NCBI RefSeq assembly: GCF_002564025.1
Contig: NZ_PDJH01000001.1
Span: forward strand, 1,612,001-1,676,000
Reading direction: 5' to 3'
Origin: Flavimobilis soli
Lineage (GTDB): Bacteria > Actinomycetota > Actinomycetes > Actinomycetales > Cellulomonadaceae
DNA: 64,000 bases
Under the pieces are notes generated by a model, which did no database searches, was not told the origin of the DNA, and was given only the letters and a program-made list of their open reading frames with translations. Shown here one piece after another: positions 33,119-41,559 of this stretch; the first letter of the stretch is position 1; every line of letters begins with the position of its first letter. The translations under genes were made by a program, and so were the position numbers.

Positions 33119-33928
33119 GTGACCGTCCCGCCGACGCCAGCCGAGCCCGTGCTCGACGCCGTCGTGCTCGCGGGTGGTCGGGCGCGGCGGCTGGACGGCG
33201 CGGCCAAGCCGCACGTCCAGCTCGACGGGCGCGCGCTGCTCGCGCACGTCCTCGACGGGCTCGCGGGGTCGCGGCTCGTGCGGCGGGTCGCGGTGGTCGG
33301 CCCGCCCGACGTCGCGGTGCCGTCCCCGCTGCCGCTCGTCCAGGTGCAGGAGGACCCGCCGTTCGGCGGTCCGGTCGCGGGGATCGCGGCGGGGCTCGCG
33401 GTACTCGACGGTGTGGAACCCGCGCGCGTCGGCGCGGCCTCGATGACGCCGTCCGGAGCCGGGAGCGACGCGACTCCCTCCGAGACGACGCACGCCGACG
33501 CGGGTCCGTGCCCCCGGGCCGACGCCGCGCCCTCCGTCGGGGGCGCCGGCGACCTCGTCGCCGACGCCGCGCCCTCCGTCGGGAGCGCCGGCGACCTGGT
33601 CGGGGTCGTCGCGTGCGACGTGCCCGGCGGCGCCCGAATGCTGCCCGCGCTCGTGCACGCGCTCCAGGAGGCTCCCGGCGCGGACGGCGCGTGCGCACGG
33701 GCGGACGGGCGCGACCAGTGGCTGCTCGGCGTGTACCGCCGCGCCGCCCTGGCGGAGGCGCTCGCAGCGCTCACGGCCGAGCGCGGCTCACTCACGGGCG
33801 CGAGCGTCCGCGCCCTCGTCGGCGGGTTCGAGCTGGTCAGGGTCGACGACGTGTCCGGGGCGAGCGCCGACGTCGACACGTGGGCGGACCTCGACGCACT
33901 GAGCGGCGGTGCCGACCAGCAGCGGTAG
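33119..33928 (+). CDS. mobA: Molybdenum cofactor guanylyltransferase MobA-like, with internal repeat insert
   Basis: 269 aa, longer than usual (~200 aa). NTP-transferase fold: VLAGGRARRLDGAAKPHVQL (about 18-37) is the nucleotide loop, and VGVVACDVPGG with its Asp is the metal site. Between them is a ~60-residue low-complexity insert (about 100-160) with a 14-residue tandem duplication, ADAAPSVGGAGDLV then ADAAPSVGSAGDLV, encoded by two 42-bp units at 33518 and 33560. It would attach GMP to Mo-molybdopterin. The insert may lengthen a surface loop. GTG start 1 nt after the moaC stop. Confidence 0.82.
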   Translation: MTVPPTPAEPVLDAVVLAGGRARRLDGAAKPHVQLDGRALLAHVLDGLAGSRLVRRVAVVGPPDVAVPSPLPLVQVQEDPPFGGPVAGIAAGLAVLDGVEPARVGAASMTPSGAGSDATPSETTHADAGPCPRADAAPSVGGAGDLVADAAPSVGSAGDLVGVVACDVPGGARMLPALVHALQEAPGADGACARADGRDQWLLGVYRRAALAEALAALTAERGSLTGASVRALVGGFELVRVDDVSGASADVDTWADLDALSGGADQQR

Positions 33929-33985
33929 AGCGGCCGCCGGTGGAAGGATGGAGTCACACGCTGCCCCTGACTACGAGGTGATCCC

Positions 33986-34315
33986 ATGAGCCCGTCCGAC
34001 AGCATCGATGTCCGCGTCACGCTCGTCGAGTGGATGGCTGCGCTCGAGCGCGAGCTCGGCGTGTCCTTCGGGGAGGTCGACATCGACGCCCTCCTCGACG
34101 TCACGCGCGTCGCCGCGCACGGCGTCGCACGCCCCGCGGGGCCGCTGACGACCTTCGCGATCGGCTTTGCCGCAGGTCTCTCGACCGGGATCGCGACAGA
34201 CTCGTCGGCGGGCGAGCCGGACACGACCGCCGCTGTGCGCGAGCTCTCGACCAAGGCTGCCGCGCTCGTCTCGACGTGGCGCCCCGACGCCGCGGGCGCG
34301 GCCGAGGAGGCCTGA
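33986..34315 (+). CDS. DUF6457 domain protein
   Basis: 109 aa, largely helical: LVEWMAALERELGVSFGEVD, DALLDVTRVAAHGVARPAGP and LTTFAIGFAAGL are the recognisable family stretch of DUF6457. This small protein is encoded next to mobA or moaD in many actinobacteria. Function unknown; a structural or regulatory role in cofactor maturation is inferred only from context. The stop shares its A with the moaD ATG (TGATG). Confidence 0.8.
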   Translation: MSPSDSIDVRVTLVEWMAALERELGVSFGEVDIDALLDVTRVAAHGVARPAGPLTTFAIGFAAGLSTGIATDSSAGEPDTTAAVRELSTKAAALVSTWRPDAAGAAEEA

Positions 34316-34548
34316 TGGCGCAGGTCAGGCTGTTCGCCGGTGCCGCGGAAGCCGCGGGTGCGGCAGAGCTGCGGGTCGACGTCGCCACGGTGGGTGCGCT
34401 GCGCGCGCACCTGGGCGGCGTCGCGCGGCTCGGGACGGTCCTGGACCGGTGCGCGCTGCTCGTCGACGGCCGCCGAGCGTCCGACGACGCGGAGCCGGTA
34501 CCCGCGTCCGCGACGGTCGACGTCCTGCCGCCCTTCGCCGGCGGCTGA
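34315..34548 (+). CDS. moaD: Molybdopterin synthase sulfur carrier MoaD
   Basis: 77 aa ubiquitin-like beta-grasp protein. It ends in the required Gly-Gly (LPPFAGG), which becomes the thiocarboxylate used by MoaE. VRLFAGAAEAAGAAELRVDV and the C-terminal VDVLPPF pattern are family features. Last gene of its operon. The convergent spacer that follows contains a perfect GAGGTCGTGA hairpin. Confidence 0.92.
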   Translation: MAQVRLFAGAAEAAGAAELRVDVATVGALRAHLGGVARLGTVLDRCALLVDGRRASDDAEPVPASATVDVLPPFAGG

Positions 34549-34650
34549 GCGGCCGACGCCGCACCGCGGTCGTGACTCGGCCGGGCCGAAGCACTGGCCC
34601 AACGCCGAACTTGGCGCGGGCCTGCCGAGCCGGGGCCCCGGCTCCCACCG

Positions 34651-34719
34651 AGGTCGTGAGTTTCAGCACGAGGTCGTGAGCTCTAGCTCACGACCTCGGT
34701 ACAGAAGTCACGACCTCGC
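34651..34719. repeat. GAGGTCGTGA repeat, copy 2, with perfect terminator-like hairpin
   Basis: GAGGTCGTGAGC (34670-34681) and GCTCACGACCTC (34686-34697) form a perfect 12-bp stem with loop TCTA. AGGTCGTGAG at 34651 and TCACGACCTCG at 34708 supply further arms. It lies between the convergent moaD and moaA genes and likely ends both transcripts. Sequence before (34549-34650) and after (34720-34785) is GC-rich with no gene visible. Confidence 0.75.
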
Positions 34720-34785
34720 GGCACACCCGCGGGGCGCGGGGGAAGTAGCCGCCGCGGCCATGCCGCGCTCAGCCGCCGGGCGCGC

Positions 34786-36003
34786 TCAGCCGCCGATCGC
34801 GCTCATCGGACGGTCCGGCTGCTCGAAGTCCGGGTCGCCGATGCCGTGCCCGGCCTTCTTCCCGGCGAGGCACGCGCGCAGGGCGGCGTCGATCGCGGCG
34901 TCGTCCGCACCGGACCGCACGACGGACCGCAGGTCTGTCTCCTCGCGCGCGAAGAGGCACGACCGCAGGTAGCCGTCTGCGGTGAGCCGCACACGGTCGC
35001 ACGACCCGCAGAACGGCGCGGTCACCGACGCGATCACGCCGACGGTCGCCGGACCGTCGTCGAGCAGGAGCTTCTCTGCGGGCGCGGCACCGCGGTCCCC
35101 GACGGCCGTGAGCGTGAACTCGCGCGCGAGCACGTCGAGGATCTCCTGACCGCCGACCATCTCGACGCGGTTCCACACGTGGCCGGCGTCGAGCGGCATC
35201 TGCTCGATGAACCGCATCTCGCACCCGCGCTCGACGGCGAAGCGTGTGAGCGCGACGATCTCGTCGTCGTTGACGCCGCGCATCGCGACGGCGTTGAGCT
35301 TCACGGGCGCGAGCCCTGCGGCGAGCGCGGCATCGATGCCGGCGATCACGTCGTCGAGCCGGTCGCGGCGCGTCAGGGTCGCGAAGCGCTCCCGGTCGAG
35401 CGTGTCGATCGAGATGTTGACGCGCGCCAGGCCCGCCTCGACGAGCCGGTCGGCCACGCGCGGCAGGGCGAGCCCGTTCGTCGTGAGGGAGAGCTCGACG
35501 GGCGTCCCCGCGTCGGGCGCGTCGTCGGGGGCGCGCAGCTCGGCGAGGGCGGCGACGACGTCGACGACGTCGGGCCGCAGGAGCGGCTCCCCGCCGGTCA
35601 GGCGGATCTCGCGGACGCCGGCCGCGACGGCGGCGCGCGCGATGCGCACCATCTCCGGGGTCGTGAGCAGCGTGTCCTTCGGCAGCCACGGCACGCCCTC
35701 GGCGGGCATGCAGTACAGGCAGCGCAGGGAGCAGCGGTCGGTCAGGGAGATGCGCAGGTCGCGGTGCACGCGCCCGAAGCCGTCGACGAGCGCGGGTCGC
35801 GCGCCGAGCCCCGCCGCGCCGATCCGCGCGGCGCCCAGCCCCAGCGGCGCAGCGCCCGGCCTGCTCGACGCACCGCCCGGCCCGCTCGACGCAGCGCCTG
35901 GCGCACCACCTGGCACGCCCGGCCCGCTCGCGGCTGGAGTACCAGTGCCGGCGTCCGGGACCTGGCCCTGCGGCCGCACCCGCGGCAGGGGCAGGAGAGT
36001 CAC
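34786..36003 (-). CDS. moaA: GTP 3',8-cyclase MoaA with N-terminal low-complexity insert
   Basis: 405 aa radical SAM enzyme for the first step of molybdenum cofactor synthesis. The SAM cluster is in LTDRCSLRCLYCMPAEGVPW (CxxxCxxC). GGEPLLRPD follows, and the C-terminal FeS Cys are in APFCGSCDRVRLTADGYLRSC. The protein ends with the essential Gly-Gly (MSAIGG). Residues ~15-65 form an unusual Gly/Pro/Ala/Ser stretch (GVPGGAPGAASSGPGGASS and more) before the conserved DGFGRVHRDLRIS. GTG 36003 overlaps the moaE stop by 4 nt. Confidence 0.92.
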   Translation of the reverse strand: MTLLPLPRVRPQGQVPDAGTGTPAASGPGVPGGAPGAASSGPGGASSRPGAAPLGLGAARIGAAGLGARPALVDGFGRVHRDLRISLTDRCSLRCLYCMPAEGVPWLPKDTLLTTPEMVRIARAAVAAGVREIRLTGGEPLLRPDVVDVVAALAELRAPDDAPDAGTPVELSLTTNGLALPRVADRLVEAGLARVNISIDTLDRERFATLTRRDRLDDVIAGIDAALAAGLAPVKLNAVAMRGVNDDEIVALTRFAVERGCEMRFIEQMPLDAGHVWNRVEMVGGQEILDVLAREFTLTAVGDRGAAPAEKLLLDDGPATVGVIASVTAPFCGSCDRVRLTADGYLRSCLFAREETDLRSVVRSGADDAAIDAALRACLAGKKAGHGIGDPDFEQPDRPMSAIGG

Positions 36004-36437
36004 AAGCCCACCCAGTGGTAGGTGCCGTCGCGCAGGATCTCGCGCTTCCACACGGGGATCTCGACCTTGACGCCCTCGACGAGCGCCTCGCACGTCTCGA
36101 ACGCGAGCCGCCGGTGCGCGGCGGACACGGCCGCGACCAAGGCGAGTCCGCCGACGTCGAGCAGGCCCGTGCGGTGCGAGATCGCGACGAGAGTCCCGGG
36201 TGCGGCGACGCGCGCGGCGACCTCCGCGAGGATGCGCTCGGCGTCGGGGTGCGCGGAGTACTCGAGGCCTACGACCTCGCCGACGACCGACGGGTCGTGG
36301 TCGCGGACCTGGCCGATGAACGTCGCGACCGCGCCTGCGGCGCTCGACCGTACGGCCTCGATGTGGGCGTCGATGCTCAGCGGCGCGTCGGTGACGCGGG
36401 CGAGGCGGACGGCGGTCGCGACCGGGGCGGTCGTCAT
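36000..36437 (-). CDS. moaE: Molybdopterin synthase catalytic subunit MoaE
   Basis: 145 aa. It transfers sulfur from MoaD thiocarboxylate to precursor Z. Conserved GAVATFIGQVRDHDPS (about 32-47), LEYSAHPDAERILAEVA, ISHRTGLLDVGGLALVAAVS, AHRRLAFETC and the catalytic-Lys region GVKVEIPVWKREIL are all present. It starts at ATG 36437 in the mog stop (ATGA) and overlaps the GTG of moaA; the three genes form one transcript. Confidence 0.94.
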   Translation of the reverse strand: MTTAPVATAVRLARVTDAPLSIDAHIEAVRSSAAGAVATFIGQVRDHDPSVVGEVVGLEYSAHPDAERILAEVAARVAAPGTLVAISHRTGLLDVGGLALVAAVSAAHRRLAFETCEALVEGVKVEIPVWKREILRDGTYHWVGL

Positions 36438-36961
36438 GCGAGCTCGCCCGTGTGGTCGCCGCCGTCGAGCTGGTCGAGGAGGTGAGGAAGGAGCGGCGCG
36501 AGCAGGTCGAGGCCGTCGCGAACCCCGCCCTGCGAGCCGGGAAGGTTCACGACGACGCCGCGGCGCGTGCCGCCGTCGGGCCCGGGGACGTGCGCGACGC
36601 CTGCGAGGCCGCGGGACAGGAGCGCGGCCGGGACGGTCTCGGCGCCGCGGCGGCGCAGCTCCTCGGCGATGCCGGGGAGCTCGGCGGCGAGCAGGGGCCG
36701 CGTGCCCTCCGGAGTCTGGTCGCGGGGTGTCACGCCCGTGCCGCCGGTCGTCACGACGGCTCGGGCTCCGTCGACGAGAGCGGCCGTGATGGCGTCGCCC
36801 ACCTGGGCTGCGCCGTCGGCCACGAGGGACGTCGTCACGTGGAAGCCGGAGGTGGTGAGGATCTTCGCGGCGAGGGGACCGGAGAGGTCGACCGCGTCGC
36901 CGGACGCGCACCGGTCGGAGACGGTGATGACGTGGACGTGCCAGGTGGCGGCAGTGGTCAC
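36434..36961 (-). CDS. mog: Molybdopterin adenylyltransferase Mog/MoaB
   Basis: 175 aa MoCF-fold protein that adenylylates molybdopterin before Mo insertion by MoeA. VITVSDRCASGDAVDLSGPL, TTGGTGVTPRDQTPEGTRPL and NLPGSQGGVRDGLDLLAPLL are the diagnostic motifs. GTG 36961 with AGGAGG 6 nt upstream is the supported start rather than an ATG 39 nt further out that would add a run of Arg. First gene of the mog-moaE-moaA operon, divergent from modABC. Confidence 0.9.
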   Translation of the reverse strand: MTTAATWHVHVITVSDRCASGDAVDLSGPLAAKILTTSGFHVTTSLVADGAAQVGDAITAALVDGARAVVTTGGTGVTPRDQTPEGTRPLLAAELPGIAEELRRRGAETVPAALLSRGLAGVAHVPGPDGGTRRGVVVNLPGSQGGVRDGLDLLAPLLPHLLDQLDGGDHTGELA

Positions 36962-37136
36962 GGGGCGCCTCCTGCGACGTCGTCGAACGTTCTCAGCCAC
37001 GATACCGCCGTGAAAACAGGACGGCCGCAGGCGTCCACCCGGTGTGCGGCGAGCCTGCGGTCACGCTTCGGGCGTGCCCGCGCCCGGGCCTAGGATCGCT
37101 CCCGAGCCCGCTCGTCGAAACGCCTGGAGGTCACCG

Positions 37137-37913
37137 GTGCACCGCCGACCGCACGTCGCCGCAATCGCCGCGCTCGTGCTCGCCGCCGGACTGACCGCCT
37201 GCACGGACGACGAGACGCCCCCGACGCTCGGCGCGGAGCTCGCCGGCGGGCAGCCGATCACCGTCTTCGCGGCGGCGTCGCTCGCGACGGCGTTCGAGCA
37301 GGTCGGTGAGCGGTTCACCGAGGAGACGGGCGTCGAGGTCCGGTTCTCGTACGCGGGGTCGCAGGACCTCGTCGCGCAGGTCCTCGAGGGTGCGCCGGCG
37401 GACGTGCTCGCGACTGCGGACGAGCGCACGATGCAGCGCGTCGTGTCCGAGGCGCCGGAGCTGGTCCAGGCACCTGCCCGCACGTTCGCGAAGAACGCCC
37501 TGCTCATCGCGACGCCGCTCGGCAACCCGGCGGGCATCCGATCGTTCGCGGACCTCGACGGCGACGTCGCGCTCGTCGCGTGCGCGCCCGAGGTCCCGTG
37601 CGGCGCTGCGGCGCAGCGCGTCGCGGAGGCCACGGGCGTCGAGCTCCACCCGGTCTCCGAGGAGTCGAGCGTGACCGACGTCGTCGCGAAGGTCCTCGCG
37701 GGCGAGGCCGACGCGGGCCTCGTCTACGAGACCGAGGTCATCTACGAGAACATCGGCATCGTGCCGTGCGACGAGTGCGAGGTCGCCATGAACTCGTACC
37801 AGGCCGCGCCGCTCGCGGGCGACAACTCGGAGGCCGCTGCCGCGTTCGCGGACTTCCTGCTCTCGGAGACCGCCGTCGGGATCTTCGCGGACCTGGGCTT
37901 CAGGCAAGCGTGA
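37137..37913 (+). CDS. modA: Molybdate-binding lipoprotein ModA
   Basis: 258 aa. It captures molybdate outside the membrane. The lipobox is in LAAGLTAC (C22). [52 protein letters not shown] and [11 protein letters not shown] are the ModA fold's ligand-loop motifs. GTG 37137 with CTGGAGGT upstream leads straight into the signal. The stop overlaps the modB GTG. The 175-nt spacer to mog holds no obvious ModE-type palindrome that I could recognise. Confidence 0.92.
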   Translation: MHRRPHVAAIAALVLAAGLTACTDDETPPTLGAELAGGQPITVFAAASLATAFEQVGERFTEETGVEVRFSYAGSQDLVAQVLEGAPADVLATADERTMQRVVSEAPELVQAPARTFAKNALLIATPLGNPAGIRSFADLDGDVALVACAPEVPCGAAAQRVAEATGVELHPVSEESSVTDVVAKVLAGEADAGLVYETEVIYENIGIVPCDECEVAMNSYQAAPLAGDNSEAAAAFADFLLSETAVGIFADLGFRQA

Positions 37914-38782
37914 CGGCCCCGACGCGCAGCGCCGCGACGCAGCGGGCGGACGTCGCCGCGCGCCTGCCGCGGTGGGTGCTCGTGCCGGCGGCGATCGGTC
38001 TGCTGCTCGTCGCGGTGCCGCTCCTCGGCGTCGTGCTGCGGGTCGACCTCGCCCGGCTCCCGGAGCTCGTGACGACCGAGGCCTCGCTGGACGCACTCGG
38101 CTTGTCGCTGCGGACGTCTCTCGCGACGACGGCGCTGTGCGTCGCCCTCGGCGTGCCGATCGCGCTCGTCCTCGCGCGCGGCCGGGCGCGCTGGCTGTCA
38201 CTCGTGCGCGCGGTCGTGCTGCTGCCGCTCGTGCTGCCGCCGGTCGTCGGTGGCCTCGCGCTGCTGACGGCGTTCGGGCGGCGCGGGCTGCTCGGCCAGC
38301 ACCTCGACGCGTGGGGGGTGTCGATCGCGTTCTCGACGACGGCCGTCGTGCTCGCGCAGACGTTCATCGCGATGCCGTTCCTCGTGCTGACCTGCGAGGG
38401 CGCGCTGCGCACGGCGGGGACGCGGCACGAGGCGATCGCGGCCACGCTCGGCGCGCGCCCGTCGCGCGTGCTGTGGCGCGTCACGCTGCCGCGCCTGCTG
38501 CCGGGCCTCGCGGCCGGGGCGGTGCTCGCGTTCGCGCGCGCGCTCGGCGAGTTCGGTGCGACGCTCACGTTCGCGGGCTCGCTGCAGGGCACGACGCGGA
38601 CTCTGCCGCTCGAGATCTACCTGCGCCGGGAGGCAGACGCCGACGCCGCGATCGCGCTCGCGATCGTCCTCATGGCGGTCGCGGCCGTGCTCGTCGTCGT
38701 CGCGTACGGCGCGACGGACCGGCGGGCGTCGCGCACGACCGACCGGCCCGCGAGCCGCACCTCCCGCGAGGTGGCGTCATGA
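37910..38782 (+). CDS. modB: Molybdate ABC transporter permease ModB
   Basis: 290 aa with six membrane segments. Conserved [40 protein letters not shown] and the EAA loop [20 protein letters not shown], then [15 protein letters not shown] and [10 protein letters not shown] are hallmarks of ModB. GTG 37910 overlaps modA and the stop overlaps the ATG of modC. The C-terminus carries an Arg/Ser/Thr-rich tail. Confidence 0.94.
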   Translation: MTAPTRSAATQRADVAARLPRWVLVPAAIGLLLVAVPLLGVVLRVDLARLPELVTTEASLDALGLSLRTSLATTALCVALGVPIALVLARGRARWLSLVRAVVLLPLVLPPVVGGLALLTAFGRRGLLGQHLDAWGVSIAFSTTAVVLAQTFIAMPFLVLTCEGALRTAGTRHEAIAATLGARPSRVLWRVTLPRLLPGLAAGAVLAFARALGEFGATLTFAGSLQGTTRTLPLEIYLRREADADAAIALAIVLMAVAAVLVVVAYGATDRRASRTTDRPASRTSREVAS

Positions 38783-39867
38783 CGGCCGCCGCGCTCGAGG
38801 TCGACGCGCACGTCGCGGGCCGCGTGCGCGCGGCGCTCACGGTCGCGTCGGGAGAGCGCGTCGCGCTCGTCGGGCCGAACGGCTCGGGCAAGTCGACGCT
38901 CGTCGAGCTCGTCGCCGGGCTCGTGCGCCCGACCGCGGGGCACGTCCGTCTCGGCGGCCGCACGGTGGCCGACGCCGCGACGTGGGTACCGCCGCACGAG
39001 CGGCACGTCGGGCTGCTCGGGCAGGAGCCGCTGCTGTTCGACCATCTCTCGGTCGTCGAGAACGTCGCGTTCGGGCTGCGCGCGCAGGGCGTGCCGCGCG
39101 GCCGGGCGCGGGCTGAGGCCGAGGGGTGGCTCGAGGCGGTCGGTGTGCCGGAGCTCGTCGGTGTGCGCCGCGCAAGGCTGTCGGGCGGGCAGGCGGCGCG
39201 GGTCGCGCTCGCGCGGGCGCTCGCGTCCCGGCCGCAGGTGCTCGTGCTCGACGAACCGTCGGCGTCGCTCGACGTGCGTGCGGCGGCGCAGGTGCGCCAC
39301 CTGCTGGCCGGCCAGGAGCGCCACGCGACCCTGCTCGTGAGCCACGACGTCCTGGACGTGCTCACGCTCGCGGACCGTGTCGTCGTGCTCGAGGCGGGCG
39401 AGGTGGTCGACGACGCGCCGACCGACCTGGCGCTGACGCTGCCGCGCTCGGACTTCGCGGCGCACTTCGCGGGGCTCGGTCGTGTGCACGGGACGGCGGT
39501 CGCGGGCGGCCTGCGGCTCGCCGACGGGACGGTGCTCCCGGGCGTCGCGACGACGGTGCCCAGCGCCGCACCGGTCGCGGGTGCGGAGGCGTGGGCGGTG
39601 CTCGCGCCGACCGCCCTGCGCCTCGTCGACGGCGAGGGCGGTCCTGGCGACCTGCCGCTCGTCGTCGACGGCGTCTCGCCGCGCGGCGACCACGCCCTCG
39701 TCACGGGGCGCCTGGGTGACGCGGCGGGCGCGCGCGTGTCTGCGTGGGCGAGCCTCGCGGACGCGGCGCGCCTCGAGCGGGCGGCGACGAACGACCTGCC
39801 CGACGGCGCCCTCGGCCGTGCATGGTGCCGCGCCGACCCGTCCGGGAGCACGATCTACGCTCGTTGA
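38779..39867 (+). CDS. modC: Molybdate ABC transporter ATP-binding protein ModC
   Basis: 362 aa. Walker [10 protein letters not shown] (about 34), signature [20 protein letters not shown] (about 134), Walker [13 protein letters not shown] (about 155), switch His SHDVLD. After ~230 a regulatory region (about 235-350) resembles a diverged TOBE domain ([11 protein letters not shown] ... [14 protein letters not shown]). The short N-terminus before Walker A is common in ModC. Last gene of modABC; the 143-nt spacer that follows contains no recognisable hairpin. Confidence 0.92.
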   Translation: MTAAALEVDAHVAGRVRAALTVASGERVALVGPNGSGKSTLVELVAGLVRPTAGHVRLGGRTVADAATWVPPHERHVGLLGQEPLLFDHLSVVENVAFGLRAQGVPRGRARAEAEGWLEAVGVPELVGVRRARLSGGQAARVALARALASRPQVLVLDEPSASLDVRAAAQVRHLLAGQERHATLLVSHDVLDVLTLADRVVVLEAGEVVDDAPTDLALTLPRSDFAAHFAGLGRVHGTAVAGGLRLADGTVLPGVATTVPSAAPVAGAEAWAVLAPTALRLVDGEGGPGDLPLVVDGVSPRGDHALVTGRLGDAAGARVSAWASLADAARLERAATNDLPDGALGRAWCRADPSGSTIYAR

Positions 39868-40010
39868 CGCGCGAGCCTGTGACCTGTGCGTACGCCGCCG
39901 CGAGCGTGCTTTCACCCGGTAACGGATGGATGAATTCTCATTCCTAGGGATGATGACTCAGTCGGCCCTGCGCGCCAGAATCGCAGGGACAGACGGAACC
40001 AGGGGGCTCC

Positions 40011-40493
40011 ATGAGTGGCAACAGCATCGTCATGAACGTGCGCCGAGATCGCGCGTCGACCACGCTCACCGCAGCGGGCCGCAGCACGCGGACGCGGCTG
40101 CGCTCTCGGGTCGTCGCCGCCGCGCTCGGCATCGAGGTCCTCGCGGCCGGGTGGCTGATCATGGTGCTCGCGTCCCGCGCGATCGCCGCAGCCGGTCTCG
40201 ACGGGACCGCGAGCGCGGGCGTCCTGTCCCGGACCGCGGTGATCGTCGCGGCGATCGTCCTCGCGGGTGCGCTCGCGTCGACGGCCGAGGCCCTGTGGAC
40301 GGGTCGTCTGACGCGGACGCCAGCCGTGGTGCACGCGGTGCGCACGTGGGCGGCAGCGCTCGTCGTCGCGGCGCACGCCGTCACGACGCTCGGTGCGCTG
40401 ACCCGCGAGTCGTGGCTCGTCGCGCTGGTCTCGGCCGCGGTCTGCGCGGCCGTGGTCGTGACGTGGTCGGCCGAGCCGGGCGTGCGCAGCTAG
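40011..40493 (+). CDS. Small membrane protein, function unknown
   Basis: 160 aa with four membrane segments (about 34-58, 70-92, 106-130 and 135-155) and a basic N-terminus. No family was recognised. An AT-richer patch at 39919-39965 (GGATGGATGAATTCTCATTC and GGATGATGACTC) lies upstream and may hold its promoter. Confidence 0.65.
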   Translation: MSGNSIVMNVRRDRASTTLTAAGRSTRTRLRSRVVAAALGIEVLAAGWLIMVLASRAIAAAGLDGTASAGVLSRTAVIVAAIVLAGALASTAEALWTGRLTRTPAVVHAVRTWAAALVVAAHAVTTLGALTRESWLVALVSAAVCAAVVVTWSAEPGVRS

Positions 40494-40581
40494 CCCGCCC
40501 ACAGCGCGCGGCGACGGTCGTCGACGCCGTCGCTCCGTCGGTGTGCGCCCGCGTGTCGGTCGGATCGACCATCCTTGTCCG

Positions 40582-41409
40582 GTGCCGACCGTCGCTCTCT
40601 CCCCTGCGCGCTCCCGCCGCCCGTCCGGCCGGGGCGGCTCCCGCCCGCGCAGGCAGCCCGGCCGCGGCCGGGCGCCCCGAGGCCGGGCCCGTGCACGACG
40701 TCGCGCGCTGCGGTTCCTGCTGAGCGTCGCCGTCCTGCTCGCCGCGGTGCTCGCCGCCCTGCTGCTCGGCGACCGGAGCACGGGGACGACGTACCCCGTG
40801 ACCGCCGCACAGCTCGCGCAGGCGCGCGCCGACCTCGCCGCACTCCCTGTCGTCGACACCCCTCGCGCGCCCGCGTACGACCGCGACGCCTTCGGGCCAG
40901 CGTGGGCCGACGTCGACCGCAACGGCTGTGACACCCGCAACGACGTCCTCGCGCGCGACCTGACCGCCGTGACCTTCAAGCCCGGCACACGGGACTGCGT
41001 CGTCCTCAGCGGCCGGCTCGCCGACCGCTACACGGGGCAGGGCATCGACTTCCGCCGCGGGCAGGACACGAGCTCGCTCGTCCAGGTCGACCACGTCGTC
41101 GCGCTCGCCGACGCCTGGCGCTCGGGCGCGCACGCGTGGACGGCCGAGGAGCGCACGCGCTTCGCGAACGACCCGCAGAACCTGCTCGCTGTCGACGGGG
41201 CGGCCAACCAGGACAAGGGTGCGGCGTCGGCCGACGCGTGGCTCCCGCCACAGCGGGGCTACCGCTGCCGTTACGTCGCGACGCAGGTGTCCGTGAAGGC
41301 GCGCTGGGCGCTCAGCGTGACGACCGCGGAACGGCGCGCGATCGCGCGGACGCTCGACTCGTGCGTCACCGTCGAGACGCAGATCACGTCGGCCCATCCA
41401 CATCTCTAG
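40582..41409 (+). CDS. Secreted or membrane-anchored HNH endonuclease (DUF1524-like)
   Basis: 275 aa. A very Arg-rich N-terminus is followed by one membrane segment (FLLSVAVLLAAVLAALLLG), then an extracytoplasmic domain. DVDRNGCDTRNDVLARDLTA, FRRGQDTSSLVQVDHVVALA (metal-binding His) and FANDPQNLLAVDGAANQDKG match the HNH/DUF1524 nuclease family of actinobacteria. Four Cys (GCDTR, RDCVV, YRCRY, DSCVT) could form two disulfides. The start is uncertain (GTG 40582; an in-frame GTG at 40543 also exists). Role: nucleic acid degradation outside the cell, inferred. Confidence 0.8.
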   Translation: MPTVALSPARSRRPSGRGGSRPRRQPGRGRAPRGRARARRRALRFLLSVAVLLAAVLAALLLGDRSTGTTYPVTAAQLAQARADLAALPVVDTPRAPAYDRDAFGPAWADVDRNGCDTRNDVLARDLTAVTFKPGTRDCVVLSGRLADRYTGQGIDFRRGQDTSSLVQVDHVVALADAWRSGAHAWTAEERTRFANDPQNLLAVDGAANQDKGAASADAWLPPQRGYRCRYVATQVSVKARWALSVTTAERRAIARTLDSCVTVETQITSAHPHL

Positions 41410-41559
41410 ACTCCGCCGCTCTAGTTTGGAGGAACGGCGCGCAGCGCTGTACTTTCACCGGACCCAGCCCCCCGCTGCGCTACGCCGGCGCGCTGGCCCC
41501 CCTGACGCTCGACCCCCCTCGCACGAGCGCCACGCAGCACCCGAAAGGACACCCGTCCC

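Noticed and set aside
33119..33928. Frameshifted or split mobA
   Set aside because: The extra length is an in-frame repeat insert; both halves stay in one frame.
37001..37136. Molybdenum cofactor riboswitch before modA
   Set aside because: No recognisable conserved riboswitch core could be found by eye in the short spacer.
39868..40010. Possible tRNA or small RNA after modC
   Set aside because: No cloverleaf or T-loop motif could be built; only an AT-richer patch is visible.
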